Positions 34,244 to 44,700 of a stretch of 64,000 bases of DNA are shown here, in pieces; position 1 is the stretch's first letter; each line of letters starts with the position of its first letter. A model generated the notes under the pieces. It saw only the letters and a list, made by a program, of their open reading frames with translations. It was not told the DNA's origin and did no database searches. Origin of the DNA: Aestuariibacter sp. (lineage in GTDB: Bacteria; Pseudomonadota; Gammaproteobacteria; Enterobacterales; Alteromonadaceae); NCBI GenBank assembly GCA_017794925.1, contig CP051238.1, positions 3,152,346-3,216,345 on the forward strand, in the 5' to 3' direction. A program made the position numbers and the translations under genes.

Positions 34244-34591
34244 TGATTAGCCTCTTTAATTGGATTAAACCAGTGAACGCTAACTCGGCCAACGACTCAA
34301 TACTTTAGTCAATGCAGACGTGGCTATCATTTTTGTTCACCATTACTTAGATAGTGCAACTGACCAAGTGGTTCAAGAAACTTTATTTTTTTTTGCTATT
34401 GACAAATTCTAAGCTAATGAAAGCCTTTTGAATTTTATATTACATTTTTTTTGCATAATTGTTTCAACTTTTAAAAGTAAACGCTATAAGCGCTTATTCT
34501 CTTAAAAATTAAGTCATTAAGATAACTCCAATTAAGCGTAGCACATACAAAAACACCCCGCTGATGCGAGGTGTTTTTAAATCCGTAAAGA
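34244..34591. other. AT-rich intergenic region upstream of rmf
   Basis: About 350 bases between rmf and the DUF3466 gene, both on the minus strand. It holds the DUF3466 terminator at 34549-34578 and, nearer rmf, AT-rich sequence that should contain the growth-phase-controlled rmf promoter. I see no further gene. Confidence 0.6.
34549..34578 (-). terminator. Terminator of the pyrD-uup-DUF3466 transcription unit
   Basis: AAAACACC-CGC pairs with GCG-GGTGTTTT around TGAT just after the DUF3466 stop. On the minus strand it is followed by a T run. Confidence 0.85.
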
Positions 34592-36295
34592 CTATTTGAA
34601 TCGACGGCGGAAGAAGGCAAATACCCCCAGTGCTATTAACGCGTAGAACGGCAACGACGCGCCTTTCCGTTCATAGTTCTCCTCGTCGTCAGCATCACAC
34701 TGTTCAATGTCCTGAGCACCGGTAGGTGAAAGTTTAACGGCAATGATACGGGTGATGTCATTGGTATCACCACTGTCATCCAGTACTTCTTCACCGGTAA
34801 TATATACCTGAGGACTCTTAAATACGGCATTAGCGACAATTTCATTGTTGTCGTTGATATCGTTTGCGGTAACCAACGTATACTTAGCTTGTTGTTCACA
34901 CGTCAGTAAGGTGTTCAGGTCGATAAACTCGCCCACATTGATGTCGTACATGAACGCGCGTAACTGACGGTTAGTCTGAACATTTGAATCATACTCGCCT
35001 TCGCCCACAATAATGCCATTATTATTGATAGCGCGTGGATTGACTGCAGCAGTAGCAAAAAAGCCATCCGGATACTGAGCTTCACCACTTTCAACGTTGT
35101 AGATAAACATTTGCTCACGCGCTACACCGTTGTTTTCACGCATCACATTGCCCACTACCCAATCGTCATTGTTAATGGCAGTTGCCGTACTTCGTAAATT
35201 TTCATCCCGGGGCAGCAATTCTACTACTTCGCCGTCAATAAAGGCGGTGGCTACAATACCACTGTATCTGGCTGCACTGCTCCCGGGCAGAGTATAAATA
35301 ACAACTTCTCCCGTAGACGACTCACCAACAGCGGTACCGTTGTCATTAATATCAAAGGCTTTACTGTAATAACTTAATAAGTTGGCATCTTCATCAGGCT
35401 CGAAAACCAATCCGTACGTTGTGGTGTTCACCACTTCACCTTGTGTATCCATATCCCAGATAGTCGCTCTGCGATAACCAGCAGACAGTAACGAATTTTC
35501 ACTGGCAATCAGGTTGTACTGGCATAGCTCAATAGGCACTTCACCGCGTATTTCATCGTCTTCACAGTTTTCAGCGGAGGTAATATAGGTATCGGTAAAC
35601 GACGCACTGCTATAACCTGCTACCTGTAACTGGCTGTTAACTGCGAAGGCCTCTCCGTATCCACCTAGCGGTTCACTCTCTGACGGTGTCAGCACTTTGG
35701 ATTCACCGTTAACCTGTACAAATGGTTGTAGCGGCATGTCATTTACGATGTAAGTGAGGTCATCGCCATCATCGGTTGTATAGTCAACTTCGAAAAATGC
35801 ACCGTTTGCGGTACCGACAAAATAATCGCCACCCACTGAATCTCTGGCAATGGTGTAAGCGCTTCGGCTGTAATCGTTAAAGTCCTCGTGGATTACATCA
35901 AAACCCGGTAATAAATCAGCACGAACTGTATCTGCGTTGTAACTGCGGTAGTTTGCAAAGACCTGAATAAACGCACTGTTGGATCTCTGTTCAGTGAGAT
36001 ACGAAAACAATATCTGATAATCAAGATTGCTGAACACACCCTGCTCTACGGCATCGGGATCGTCGAATAACGCCGTAAAATTCTCGTTGGTAAAATCCAG
36101 TAGATCCAGGTCGATTGGCGGGTTGTATTCGGTCTGTGTCATGACCACCATCGCACCGGTGTTATCGATGGACTGGGAAAAATTGTAAAACGATAAGTCC
36201 TGAACCGGGGCTGGCGTTAACGTATATGTTGCTGCCGCTGCTGACATGCCGGTGGTGGCAAGGATTACTGCAGATGTAAGCTGTTTAAGTTTCAT
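34592..36295 (-). CDS. DUF3466 family exported protein with C-terminal sorting-like tail
   Basis: A protein of 567 residues with a signal peptide ending near MSAAAATY (residue 22). The long acidic mature region carries repeated NDNG/NNDWVVG segments (SKAFDINDNGTAVGESS, TATAINNDDWVVGNV, AINNNGIIVGEGE), typical of DUF3466 repeats, probably a beta-propeller. The C-terminus GASLPFYALIALGVF followed by RRR looks like a GlyGly-CTERM-type tripartite signal (short motif, helix, basic cluster), so it may be processed by a rhombosortase-like protease and moved to the surface. It sits where E. coli has pqiABC, after uup, 11 bases downstream of it. Confidence 0.85.
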   Translation of the reverse strand: MKLKQLTSAVILATTGMSAAAATYTLTPAPVQDLSFYNFSQSIDNTGAMVVMTQTEYNPPIDLDLLDFTNENFTALFDDPDAVEQGVFSNLDYQILFSYLTEQRSNSAFIQVFANYRSYNADTVRADLLPGFDVIHEDFNDYSRSAYTIARDSVGGDYFVGTANGAFFEVDYTTDDGDDLTYIVNDMPLQPFVQVNGESKVLTPSESEPLGGYGEAFAVNSQLQVAGYSSASFTDTYITSAENCEDDEIRGEVPIELCQYNLIASENSLLSAGYRRATIWDMDTQGEVVNTTTYGLVFEPDEDANLLSYYSKAFDINDNGTAVGESSTGEVVIYTLPGSSAARYSGIVATAFIDGEVVELLPRDENLRSTATAINNDDWVVGNVMRENNGVAREQMFIYNVESGEAQYPDGFFATAAVNPRAINNNGIIVGEGEYDSNVQTNRQLRAFMYDINVGEFIDLNTLLTCEQQAKYTLVTANDINDNNEIVANAVFKSPQVYITGEEVLDDSGDTNDITRIIAVKLSPTGAQDIEQCDADDEENYERKGASLPFYALIALGVFAFFRRRFK

Positions 36296-36306
36296 TCAAA
36301 ATCCTG

Positions 36307-38241
36307 TTACTGCTGTGTGCTATCCAGCAAGCTTTCTAATTCGTCCCATCGCGCATAAGCATGAGATAGTTTTTCTTCTAATGCCGCCAGTTCATTTAAC
36401 ACAGCGGTGGTAGTCTCACTGTCCTGTTTGAAGAAGTCAGGGTCATTAACACGTTCTTGTTGTTGTTCAACCTGCTCTTCCAGTGACTCAATGGTCGCCG
36501 GTAAGGTTTCCAGTTCACGTTGGTCTTTATAAGACAGTTTCTTCGGCTTTTTGGCCGGTTGTTTTGCAATCGGACTGCTATTTTCCGATTTAGTTTCATT
36601 CTTTACAGTTTTTGACGGGCCTGACAAATAAATGCTTTTGCCCTGTTCACTGTACCATTGTTCTATATCGGTATAACCACCCACAAATTCCTGTACTACA
36701 CCTTGTTCGGTAAATAGCAGACTGGCATTGACCACATTATCCACAAATTCCCTATCGTGGCTTACCAGAATCACGGTGCCTGCGTAATTTAACAGGAGAG
36801 TTTCCAGCATCTCAAGGGTTTCCACGTCCAAATCATTAGTTGGTTCGTCGAGAATCAGTACATTGCTGGGTTTTAGCATCAATTTTGCCAGCATCAGGCG
36901 ATTTTTTTCACCCCCTGACAAAGACTTAACCGGCGCATTTACCCGCTCAGGACTAAACAAATAGTCCTGAAGGTAGCTCATGACATGTCTTGGATGACCA
37001 TTTACCATAAGGTCACGTTTGCCATCCGCGACAACATCAATCACTGATTTTTCAAGATCCAGTGCAATGCGGTGCTGGTCAAAATAGGCCACTTCCAAAT
37101 TTGCGCCTTGTCGGCAATGCCCGCTGTCCGGAGTCAATTGCCCCAGAAGTAACTTAATCAGTGTGCTTTTACCGCATCCATTAGGACCAATTAGCGCCAG
37201 CTTTTCACCACGCAATACAGTTAAATTCAGGTTATTAACAATGGTCTTATTTTCAATGGCGTAGTTTAAGTCGGTCGTTTCAAACACCAACTTGCCAGAG
37301 CGCGTACCCTGATGTTGGTGCATGGCAACATTACCCGATAACTCACGGCGAGCCGCTCGCTCTTCACGAAGTTTCTTCAGGGCGCGAACACGGCCCTCAT
37401 TACGTGTACGACGGGCTTTAATGCCCTGACGAATCCATACTTCTTCCTGGGCGAGCTTGCGATCAAATTCTGCCTGCTGGCTGGCTTCCACTTCCAGATC
37501 ATGCTCTTTCTTTTCGAGATACTGCTGATAATTACCGGGGTAGCTGGTAATTTGACCACGGTCCAAATCCACAATTCGTGTCGCCATCGCACGGATAAAT
37601 GCCCGGTCGTGGCTGATAAATACGATGGCACCTTTGTACTGTTGCAGGCTTTGTTCCAACCATCGGATCATTTGCACATCAAGGTGGTTAGTCGGCTCAT
37701 CCAGCAAAAGGATATCGGGGGACCGTACCAATGCGCGGGCCAGTGCCGCCTTACGGCGCCATCCACCAGAGAGCGTCGCTAATGACGCACTGCCATCTAA
37801 TTGCAGCATAGTGAGTGTTTGTTCAATTTGCTGCTCAAATTGCCAGGCGTTATGGGTTTCTAACTGTTCCTGGTAGGTTTGCAGTTTTTTCAGGTTTTGC
37901 TCGCTTGGGTCTTCGGTAACCAGCTGGGTACACTTAAAGTATCCTTTAAGAATATCTCCCACTTCTGCGAGACCTTCTGCGACATAATCAAACAAGGCAA
38001 TGTCAGTCGTTTGGGGTGGGTCCTGTTCAAGACGCGCGACAATCGTATCGCGCTCTATAATACGCTGACCGTCGTCGGCTATAACATCGCCACTGATGAC
38101 TTTTAGTAATGTGGATTTACCACTGCCATTTCGGCCGACAATACAAACCCGTTCTCCTGGCTGAATAACCAGTTCCACACCATCGAGTAACGGCGGCGTA
38201 CCAAACAATACGGATACGTTTTTTAACTGTAATACACTCAC
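36307..38241 (-). CDS. uup: ABC-F type ATPase Uup
   Basis: A protein of 644 residues from GTG 38241, which overlaps the upstream stop as GTGA; the longer frame lies inside the glutaredoxin-like gene. It has two ABC domains with Walker A GRNGSGKST and GPNGCGKST, signatures LSGGWRRKAALARA and LSGGEKNRLMLAKL, and Walker B LLLDEPTNHLD and LILDEPTNDLD. A charged linker and a C-terminal coiled coil (about the last 80 residues) are typical of Uup, which binds DNA and acts on branched recombination intermediates or ribosomes. No membrane domain. Part of a tight operon with rlmKL and pyrD. Confidence 0.95.
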   Translation of the reverse strand: MSVLQLKNVSVLFGTPPLLDGVELVIQPGERVCIVGRNGSGKSTLLKVISGDVIADDGQRIIERDTIVARLEQDPPQTTDIALFDYVAEGLAEVGDILKGYFKCTQLVTEDPSEQNLKKLQTYQEQLETHNAWQFEQQIEQTLTMLQLDGSASLATLSGGWRRKAALARALVRSPDILLLDEPTNHLDVQMIRWLEQSLQQYKGAIVFISHDRAFIRAMATRIVDLDRGQITSYPGNYQQYLEKKEHDLEVEASQQAEFDRKLAQEEVWIRQGIKARRTRNEGRVRALKKLREERAARRELSGNVAMHQHQGTRSGKLVFETTDLNYAIENKTIVNNLNLTVLRGEKLALIGPNGCGKSTLIKLLLGQLTPDSGHCRQGANLEVAYFDQHRIALDLEKSVIDVVADGKRDLMVNGHPRHVMSYLQDYLFSPERVNAPVKSLSGGEKNRLMLAKLMLKPSNVLILDEPTNDLDVETLEMLETLLLNYAGTVILVSHDREFVDNVVNASLLFTEQGVVQEFVGGYTDIEQWYSEQGKSIYLSGPSKTVKNETKSENSSPIAKQPAKKPKKLSYKDQRELETLPATIESLEEQVEQQQERVNDPDFFKQDSETTTAVLNELAALEEKLSHAYARWDELESLLDSTQQ

Positions 38242-38471
38242 TGCAAAAACAACTCCAAATCCTGCAGAGTAAATGGCCATCCCAGCTCAGCGCCGTTATC
38301 ACCGCGCTTAAGTACCGGGATTCGCACGGCATAGAGGTGATAATGATCCGTGTTTTCACGGATATTATACTCGCCCAGCTCGATGATGGACGCTTTACTG
38401 CATTGCCTTACCAGCGCTTTGGCATCTTCGCACAGACTGCACTGAGGGCCAGTAAACAAGGCTATTTTCAT
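38238..38471 (-). CDS. Small glutaredoxin-like protein
   Basis: A protein of 77 residues from ATG 38471. A thioredoxin-fold start MKIALFTGPQCSLCEDAKALV contains CSLC as the redox motif, followed by the cis-Pro segment YAVRIPVLKRG. This small family (glutaredoxin 2 / DUF836-like) occurs between rlmKL and uup in several gammaproteobacteria. Both ends overlap neighbours by four bases (ATGA and GTGA), so translation is coupled along rlmKL, this gene and uup. The redox partner is unknown. Confidence 0.88.
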   Translation of the reverse strand: MKIALFTGPQCSLCEDAKALVRQCSKASIIELGEYNIRENTDHYHLYAVRIPVLKRGDNGAELGWPFTLQDLELFLQ

Positions 38472-40573
38472 GACTGTAAAATCCAACACTGGTGAATATT
38501 ACTGTGACGTTTAAAATCTTCCGGAATCGTCGATGCAGAAATATCCTGTGGCGTCAGCCCCAGTGCTGCCATTGCGTCATTATCAAGCTTAAAGCCCCGA
38601 CGATTATTCGAGAACATAATTGTCCCACCGGGTTTGAGACAGCGTTTTGCCTGCGTCAATAACATCACGTGATCACGTTGTACATCCCACGTGGTGTTCA
38701 TGCGTTTTGAATTAGAAAACGACGGTGGATCAACAAAAATAAAGTCATACTGGCCGTTGTGCCCCGCCAACCACTGCAAGCAATCAGCCTGAACAAACTG
38801 ATATGCACCAGTGAGTTTATTCAACTTGAAATTGTCCCTGGCCCAACTGATATACGTGTTAGACATATCAACGGTCGTTACCGATCGCGCCCCCCCAAGG
38901 GCTGCAAAAACCGATACGCTGCCCGTATAGGAAAACAGGTTCAGCACGTCCTTACCGTTAACGCGTTTTTGTACTTCCTGTCGGGTAATGCGGTGATCCA
39001 GGAATAAGCCCGTGTCCAGGTAATCCGTCAAATTAACGTAAAACTTCGCGCCATTCTCGAAAACAACCTTACGATTACCGGTTTGGTTCACTTTTTCGTA
39101 CTGCTGTTTTCCTTTTTTCTGCTCACGCACTTTTAGCATGATCTGCTTTGCAGGAACTTCAGTTACTGCCGGTAAATATAACAATACTTCCTGTAATCGA
39201 CGTTTAGCTTTTTCTGCATCAATTGACTTTGGCGGCGCATATTCCTGCACGACCAAACAATCGTCATAAACGTCTATTGCAACATTGTATTCCGGCAAAT
39301 CAGCATCGTAGATGCGATAACAGTTTGTGTTCGCTTGCTTAATAAACGGCTTGAGCTTCTTCAGGTTCTTCTTTAATCGGTTAGCAAAATCGTTGTCCTG
39401 CTTATCGGAATACTGCTGGCAGTTGGCGTCGTCAAGCGCGTAGTTAACCAACTTACATTCCAACTTACCGTTCATCAGACTGTATTCTTTTGATGCCCTT
39501 AGCTTTAACAAACGCAGTAACTCCCGATTACTGCTAAGTAAAGACATATTCCATCCCTGCCAATGGGATTTAAGCTGTTGGCCCCATTGTGAGAACAACG
39601 GGATCAGCGTGGTCATTTCGCCAAGACGCTCACCATAAGGCGGGTTAGAAACCAATACGCCGGCAGTACCTGCCGTTTTAGGCGGTTCAAAACCAAGTGC
39701 ATCATTTACACTAAAATGAATAAGATCAAACACTCCTGCTTCATTGGCGTTGTGTTTCGCCATTGCAATTAACTTACGGTCAATGTCGTTGGCGAATAGC
39801 TTCACGGTGGGATTGACTTGTTTTGATTCTGCCTCGTTTAACAAGGCTTGCCAGGTGTCTTCCCGGTGACCTTGCCAATGAGTAAACCCCCAGCGCGGAC
39901 GTTGTAAACCCGGAGCCCGATGAGCGGCAATCAAGGCGGCTTCAATAACAACTGTACCGGAGCCACACATTGGGTCGACCAGCGGTTGCGTGGTGTCCTG
40001 CACCCAGCCACTACGCATAAGCATCGCCGCAGCGACATGCTCTTTTAATGGTGCAAGGCCAGTCTCCTGACGGTAAGCACGCTGATGCAAACTTCCACCG
40101 GATAGTTCAATACCCAGTGTGATTTTGTCTCGACTGAGACGCGCATTTACGACGATATCTGCCTGAGAGCGCTCAACGTCCGGACGGGATCCACTTTCAT
40201 CGTAAAAATGGTCAACGATAGCGTCCTTGATTTTAAGCGCACCAAACTGGGTATTATTAATGGCTCTGCTGCTACCATGAAACTGCACGCTGAAGGTTTC
40301 TTTGGTAGAAAACTGCATTGACCAGTCAACTTTACTGGCCGTTTCATACATCGCATCAGCATTACTGGCATCACCTTCAGTAAGTACCCAGATCACACGG
40401 TTGGCCAGACGTGACCATAAACACACGCGATAGGCATCTTCCAGCGTGCCATCTACCCTTAACATACCTGGTGTTTGTTTTACCGAAGCATCAGGACATA
40501 AGGTATTGATTTCGTCTTTAAGCAGTTCATCCAGTCCGCGACTGGTGGTAACTAAAAATCCAAGCTGACTCAT
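38468..40573 (-). CDS. rlmL: Bifunctional 23S rRNA methyltransferase RlmKL
   Basis: A protein of 701 residues (E. coli 702). It has an N-terminal THUMP domain, then the RlmL domain with VDPMCGSGTVVIEAALIA and VSNPPYGERLGE (m2G2445), and a C-terminal RlmK domain with VLNLFSYTGSVSVFAALGG and FIFVDPPSFSNSKRM (m7G2069). The ATG overlaps the pyrD stop by one base. The pyrD-rlmKL-uup order matches E. coli, although zapC and ycbX are absent here. Confidence 0.97.
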   Translation of the reverse strand: MSQLGFLVTTSRGLDELLKDEINTLCPDASVKQTPGMLRVDGTLEDAYRVCLWSRLANRVIWVLTEGDASNADAMYETASKVDWSMQFSTKETFSVQFHGSSRAINNTQFGALKIKDAIVDHFYDESGSRPDVERSQADIVVNARLSRDKITLGIELSGGSLHQRAYRQETGLAPLKEHVAAAMLMRSGWVQDTTQPLVDPMCGSGTVVIEAALIAAHRAPGLQRPRWGFTHWQGHREDTWQALLNEAESKQVNPTVKLFANDIDRKLIAMAKHNANEAGVFDLIHFSVNDALGFEPPKTAGTAGVLVSNPPYGERLGEMTTLIPLFSQWGQQLKSHWQGWNMSLLSSNRELLRLLKLRASKEYSLMNGKLECKLVNYALDDANCQQYSDKQDNDFANRLKKNLKKLKPFIKQANTNCYRIYDADLPEYNVAIDVYDDCLVVQEYAPPKSIDAEKAKRRLQEVLLYLPAVTEVPAKQIMLKVREQKKGKQQYEKVNQTGNRKVVFENGAKFYVNLTDYLDTGLFLDHRITRQEVQKRVNGKDVLNLFSYTGSVSVFAALGGARSVTTVDMSNTYISWARDNFKLNKLTGAYQFVQADCLQWLAGHNGQYDFIFVDPPSFSNSKRMNTTWDVQRDHVMLLTQAKRCLKPGGTIMFSNNRRGFKLDNDAMAALGLTPQDISASTIPEDFKRHSNIHQCWILQS

Positions 40574-41580
40574 TAAAGCCCCTGTACCAGTTGCTTAACA
40601 AGTTTGGGACCTTGATAAATAAAAGAAGAATACACCTGAATCAATGACGCTCCGGCTTGCAATCTTGCTTTTGCAGAACTGACATCGTGAATACCACCGA
40701 CACCAATGATGGGTAATTTACCACCCAACGCTGAATGAAGCTGTTCTGTGACCCATTGGCTTTGATTGACCAGTACTTCACCACTCAGGCCACCCGCTTC
40801 ACCGGCGTGTTGCAGTCCTTCAACAGCTTTGCGGTCCAGTGTGGTATTGGTGGCAATCACGCCATCCATTTCGCACTTCAATAATGAGTCAGCAATGCCT
40901 TGTACTTCTTCTGCTGTTAAGTCAGGTGCAATTTTAATAAACAGGGGCACATATTTTTTGTGCACATTCGCCAGGGTTTGCTGTGCCTCTTTCAAACCAC
41001 TCAGCAAGGCCTCAAGTGCAGCACCGTATTGCAGATTGCGCAATCCGGGGGTGTTGGGAGATGAAATATTGATCGTGATATAACTCGCGTATGCATACAC
41101 CTTATTCAGGCAAATCAGATAATCGTCCAGGGCATTTTCCTCTGGCGTATCCTTATTTTTACCAATATTGATGCCCAGCGCGCCGTCGTAGCGACTGGCT
41201 TTGACCTGTTCAACCAGATAATCAACGCCTTTATTGTTGAAACCCATGCGATTAATAATGGCGTGCTTTTCTGGCAGGCGGAATAAACGCGGTTTAGGAT
41301 TACCTGGCTGAGGCTTGGGTGTTACCGTCCCCACTTCAATAAATCCAAAGCCCATGGCGGCGAAAGCATCAATACATTCGCCATTTTTGTCCAGTCCGGC
41401 AGCCAAGCCTACAGGGTTTCTGAACGTCACCCCGGCAACGGTTACCGGTTTGTCCTGCGTCTTCTCAGTATAGAGCGCCGACAAAGGTGTACGCTGAGTT
41501 CGGTTAAGCCATTTGATGGTAAAATCATGACTGTTTTCCGGCTCGCATTTTAATAAGGCTTTTTGAATTAATTCGTACAT
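40573..41580 (-). CDS. pyrD: Dihydroorotate dehydrogenase (quinone), class 2
   Basis: A protein of 335 residues (E. coli 336). It oxidises dihydroorotate to orotate at the inner membrane and passes electrons to quinone. Class 2 features are the N-terminal membrane-associating helices and [16 protein letters not shown], the FMN segment [13 protein letters not shown] with the catalytic Ser region, and [31 protein letters not shown]. It heads the minus-strand operon pyrD-rlmKL-grx-uup-DUF3466. Confidence 0.97.
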   Translation of the reverse strand: MYELIQKALLKCEPENSHDFTIKWLNRTQRTPLSALYTEKTQDKPVTVAGVTFRNPVGLAAGLDKNGECIDAFAAMGFGFIEVGTVTPKPQPGNPKPRLFRLPEKHAIINRMGFNNKGVDYLVEQVKASRYDGALGINIGKNKDTPEENALDDYLICLNKVYAYASYITINISSPNTPGLRNLQYGAALEALLSGLKEAQQTLANVHKKYVPLFIKIAPDLTAEEVQGIADSLLKCEMDGVIATNTTLDRKAVEGLQHAGEAGGLSGEVLVNQSQWVTEQLHSALGGKLPIIGVGGIHDVSSAKARLQAGASLIQVYSSFIYQGPKLVKQLVQGL

Positions 41581-41659
41581 GAAGTGTTATAACACCGTGT
41601 TAAATGTGGCTGCCCCTGCATGACAACACAAAATATAACCAGATTGCAGGTGGCAGAAA

Positions 41660-41720
41660 GCCCCGACTGGCGGGGCTAACTAAGTCAATCAGGTACCCAA
41701 CTCTGTAAGTGGGATACCTG
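41660..41720 (-). terminator. Two hairpins between gdh and pyrD
   Basis: CAGGTACCCA and TGGGATACCTG (41690-41720, one bulge), then GCCCCG and CGGGGC (41660-41676). On the minus strand the second is followed by TTTCTG. They probably end the transcript of the large gdh gene that stops at 41742 before pyrD begins. Confidence 0.7.
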
Positions 41721-41741
41721 CAAATCCCGAAGGTGCGTAGT

Positions 41742-44700
41742 TTACTGGCTAGACTTCATGCTTAAAAGCATCAATTCTCTTAACGCAACAGAAAACTTCG
41801 CAAAATCGTGGTTTGAACTGGTCTTAAATTCGCTCATCATATGATACCAGCGTTTTAGCAGACCTTCATTGTTTTGCATCCAATTGGCAAGAATTGTATC
41901 AGCATCCTTAGAATCTGAGTGACTACACAGTAAATTCGATACAATTGAGCGTTGTTGCCAGTCCAATTCCTCGCGATACGATGCACGAGCAAGTGCCTGC
42001 CAATGGTTACCAACCGGTTGATTGGTGATTTGCTCCAGGAACCAGTGTAATTCCAGTTTAGAGCCCATTTGGTAGTAAAGACGCGCAGCAACATCGATAC
42101 TGTGGCTGTCTAAATCTACGATTTGAGTAAGATCCAAAGCACTGAATACATTACTGAATGCAGCTACTTTACCCGCAATATCCTGCGGCACGCCTTTATC
42201 TATCCACTTGGCTGTAGCATCTTCCAACTGTTTGATTTCGGATTTAACCAAGTAGTTCGACAGATTGGCACATAAATCATCCACTGCCGGCTGATATTTA
42301 AGAATGGCCGATTCAATATCTGCACTGCTGTCACCATGGCGGATATACCAGCGGGTACCCCGGCGCATCAGGCGACGTGCACTTTCCAGCATAGCCAGTT
42401 GTGCTTCGGCATCAATCTTATTATCCAGATCTTCAATGTCTTCCCACAACTTGCCTATACCAAACACGCCTTTAACCACGCTGTAAGCATTGGTAATTTC
42501 GACGATATCGGCACCGGTTTCTTCCTGCATCCGATACACAAAGTTATGCCCCATATCGTTAACCATATTATTCGTTAACTTGGTTGCAATAATCTCAGCA
42601 CGGAGAGGATGCTGCTGCATTTGTTCAGCAAAACGTTCACGTAAAACGGGCGGGAACGCACTAATCAACAACTTACCGTGATAAGGGTTATCCGTTAAAG
42701 CCGGAATGTTTAACTCGTCTTTGAGTACCATTTTGCCATAGGCAGTTAACACACTCAGCTCGGGACGAGTCAAGCCACGATCAGAGGCAGCGCGATCTGA
42801 GATTTCATCGTCAGTAGGAATAAACTCCAGCTCACGGTTCAATGCACCATCACGCTCCAGGCCATGAATAAAGCGCAATTGCTCCTTAATCGACGACACG
42901 CCCGTGCGCTCGGTAATTGAGATTGCCTGAGTCTGACGATAGCAATCCTGCAATACAATAGAGGATACGTCATCGGTCATGTCGTAAAGCAGATTGTTAC
43001 GTTGTTTTACGGTCAGATCCCCGTTGCTTACCAGTTGGTTTAACAGGATCTTAATGTTAACTTCGTTATCCGAACAATCAACGCCGCCCACGTTATCAAT
43101 AAAGTCAGTATTAACACGACCACCGTTAGCGGCAAATTCCATACGGCCTAGCTGAGTTAAGCCAAGGTTACCACCCTCACCTACGATCTTCGCTTTAATA
43201 TCCTGACCATTCACCCGCAAAGAGTCGTTAGCGCGATCGCCAACGTCAGTGTGGCTTTCTTTTTTACTCTTCACGTAAGTCCCAATACCGCCGTTCCAAA
43301 TTAAATCGACAGGCATTTTAAGGATATTGTGAATCAATTCATTCGGCGTCATGCTGTTTTGACGGGTACCCAGCCATGTTTTCATTTCAGGCGTTAGCGT
43401 AATTGACTTCGCTGAGCGACTGAAAATACCACCGCCTTTCGAAATCAGTGACTTGTCATAGTCTTCCCAGGACAGGCTGGGATTTTCAAACAGGCGCTGA
43501 CGCTCTTTATAGGTTTTGGCTGCATCCGGATCCGGGTCAAAGAAAATATGCAGGTGATTGAACGCAGATACTAAGCGCGTGTGCTCTGATAGCAACATGC
43601 CGTTACCAAAAACGTCACCCGCCATATCGCCGATACCCACACAGGTAAAGTCAGTCGTCTGACAATCGATACCGATTTCACGGAAATGGCGTTTTACTGA
43701 CTCCCAGGCACCACGGGCAGTGATCCCCATCTTCTTATGGTCATATCCCACACTACCGCCTGATGCAAAGGCGTCACCTAACCAGAAGTTATATTCTTCT
43801 GAAATCCCATTCGCAATGTCTGAGAACGTCGCGGTGCCTTTATCTGCTGCAACAACCAAATACGGGTCGTCCTCGTCCAGACGCACTACATCTTTTGGAG
43901 GGACAATTTCACCGTTGACAATATTGTCGGTAATATCCAGCAAGCTGCGAATAAAGGTACGATAACAGGCTTTACCTTCTTCGAAGATTTCCTGACGGCT
44001 TGCGCCACTGGGTAATTGTTTACAAACAAAACCACCTTTTGCGCCTACCGGCACAATCACGGTATTTTTTACCTTTTGCGCTTTAACCAAGCCAAGAATT
44101 TCAGTTCGGAAATCTTCCTGACGGTCTGACCAACGCAGACCACCGCGGGCTACACGCCCACCACGAAGGTGCACACCCTCAACTTTCGGGCTATAAACAA
44201 AGATTTCGTACTTCGGCAGCGGTAATGGCATTTCCGGAATATTTTCCGGCATCAGTTTGAAGGAGATATAAGGCTTCTCACTACCATCTTCTGCTTTTTG
44301 ATAGAAGTTGGTACGTAAGGTCGCATCAATCATGTCCAGATAGCGACGAATAATACGATCATCATCCAGATTATTGACGTTATCCAGCGCCTCATTAATC
44401 TTATTCACCAGCGTTTCAAGACGTTTTTTACGTGCCTTGCGAGCCGGGTTAAAGATTTCATCAAAATAGCTGATTAACAAGCCGGCAATTTGCGGGTAAT
44501 TTGAGAGCGTATTTGCAATGTAATCCCGGCTGAAGCTGCTGCCTGTCTGGCGCATGTACTTTGCAAACGCCCGCAGAATAGTTACATTTCGACCGGTGAG
44601 TTCTGCACTCAGTACCAGGCGGTTAAAGCCGTCATCTTCGAGTTGGTTGTACCACACCTTGGCAAAGGCATCCTGGAACAACGTTTGTGCCTTGTCCATG

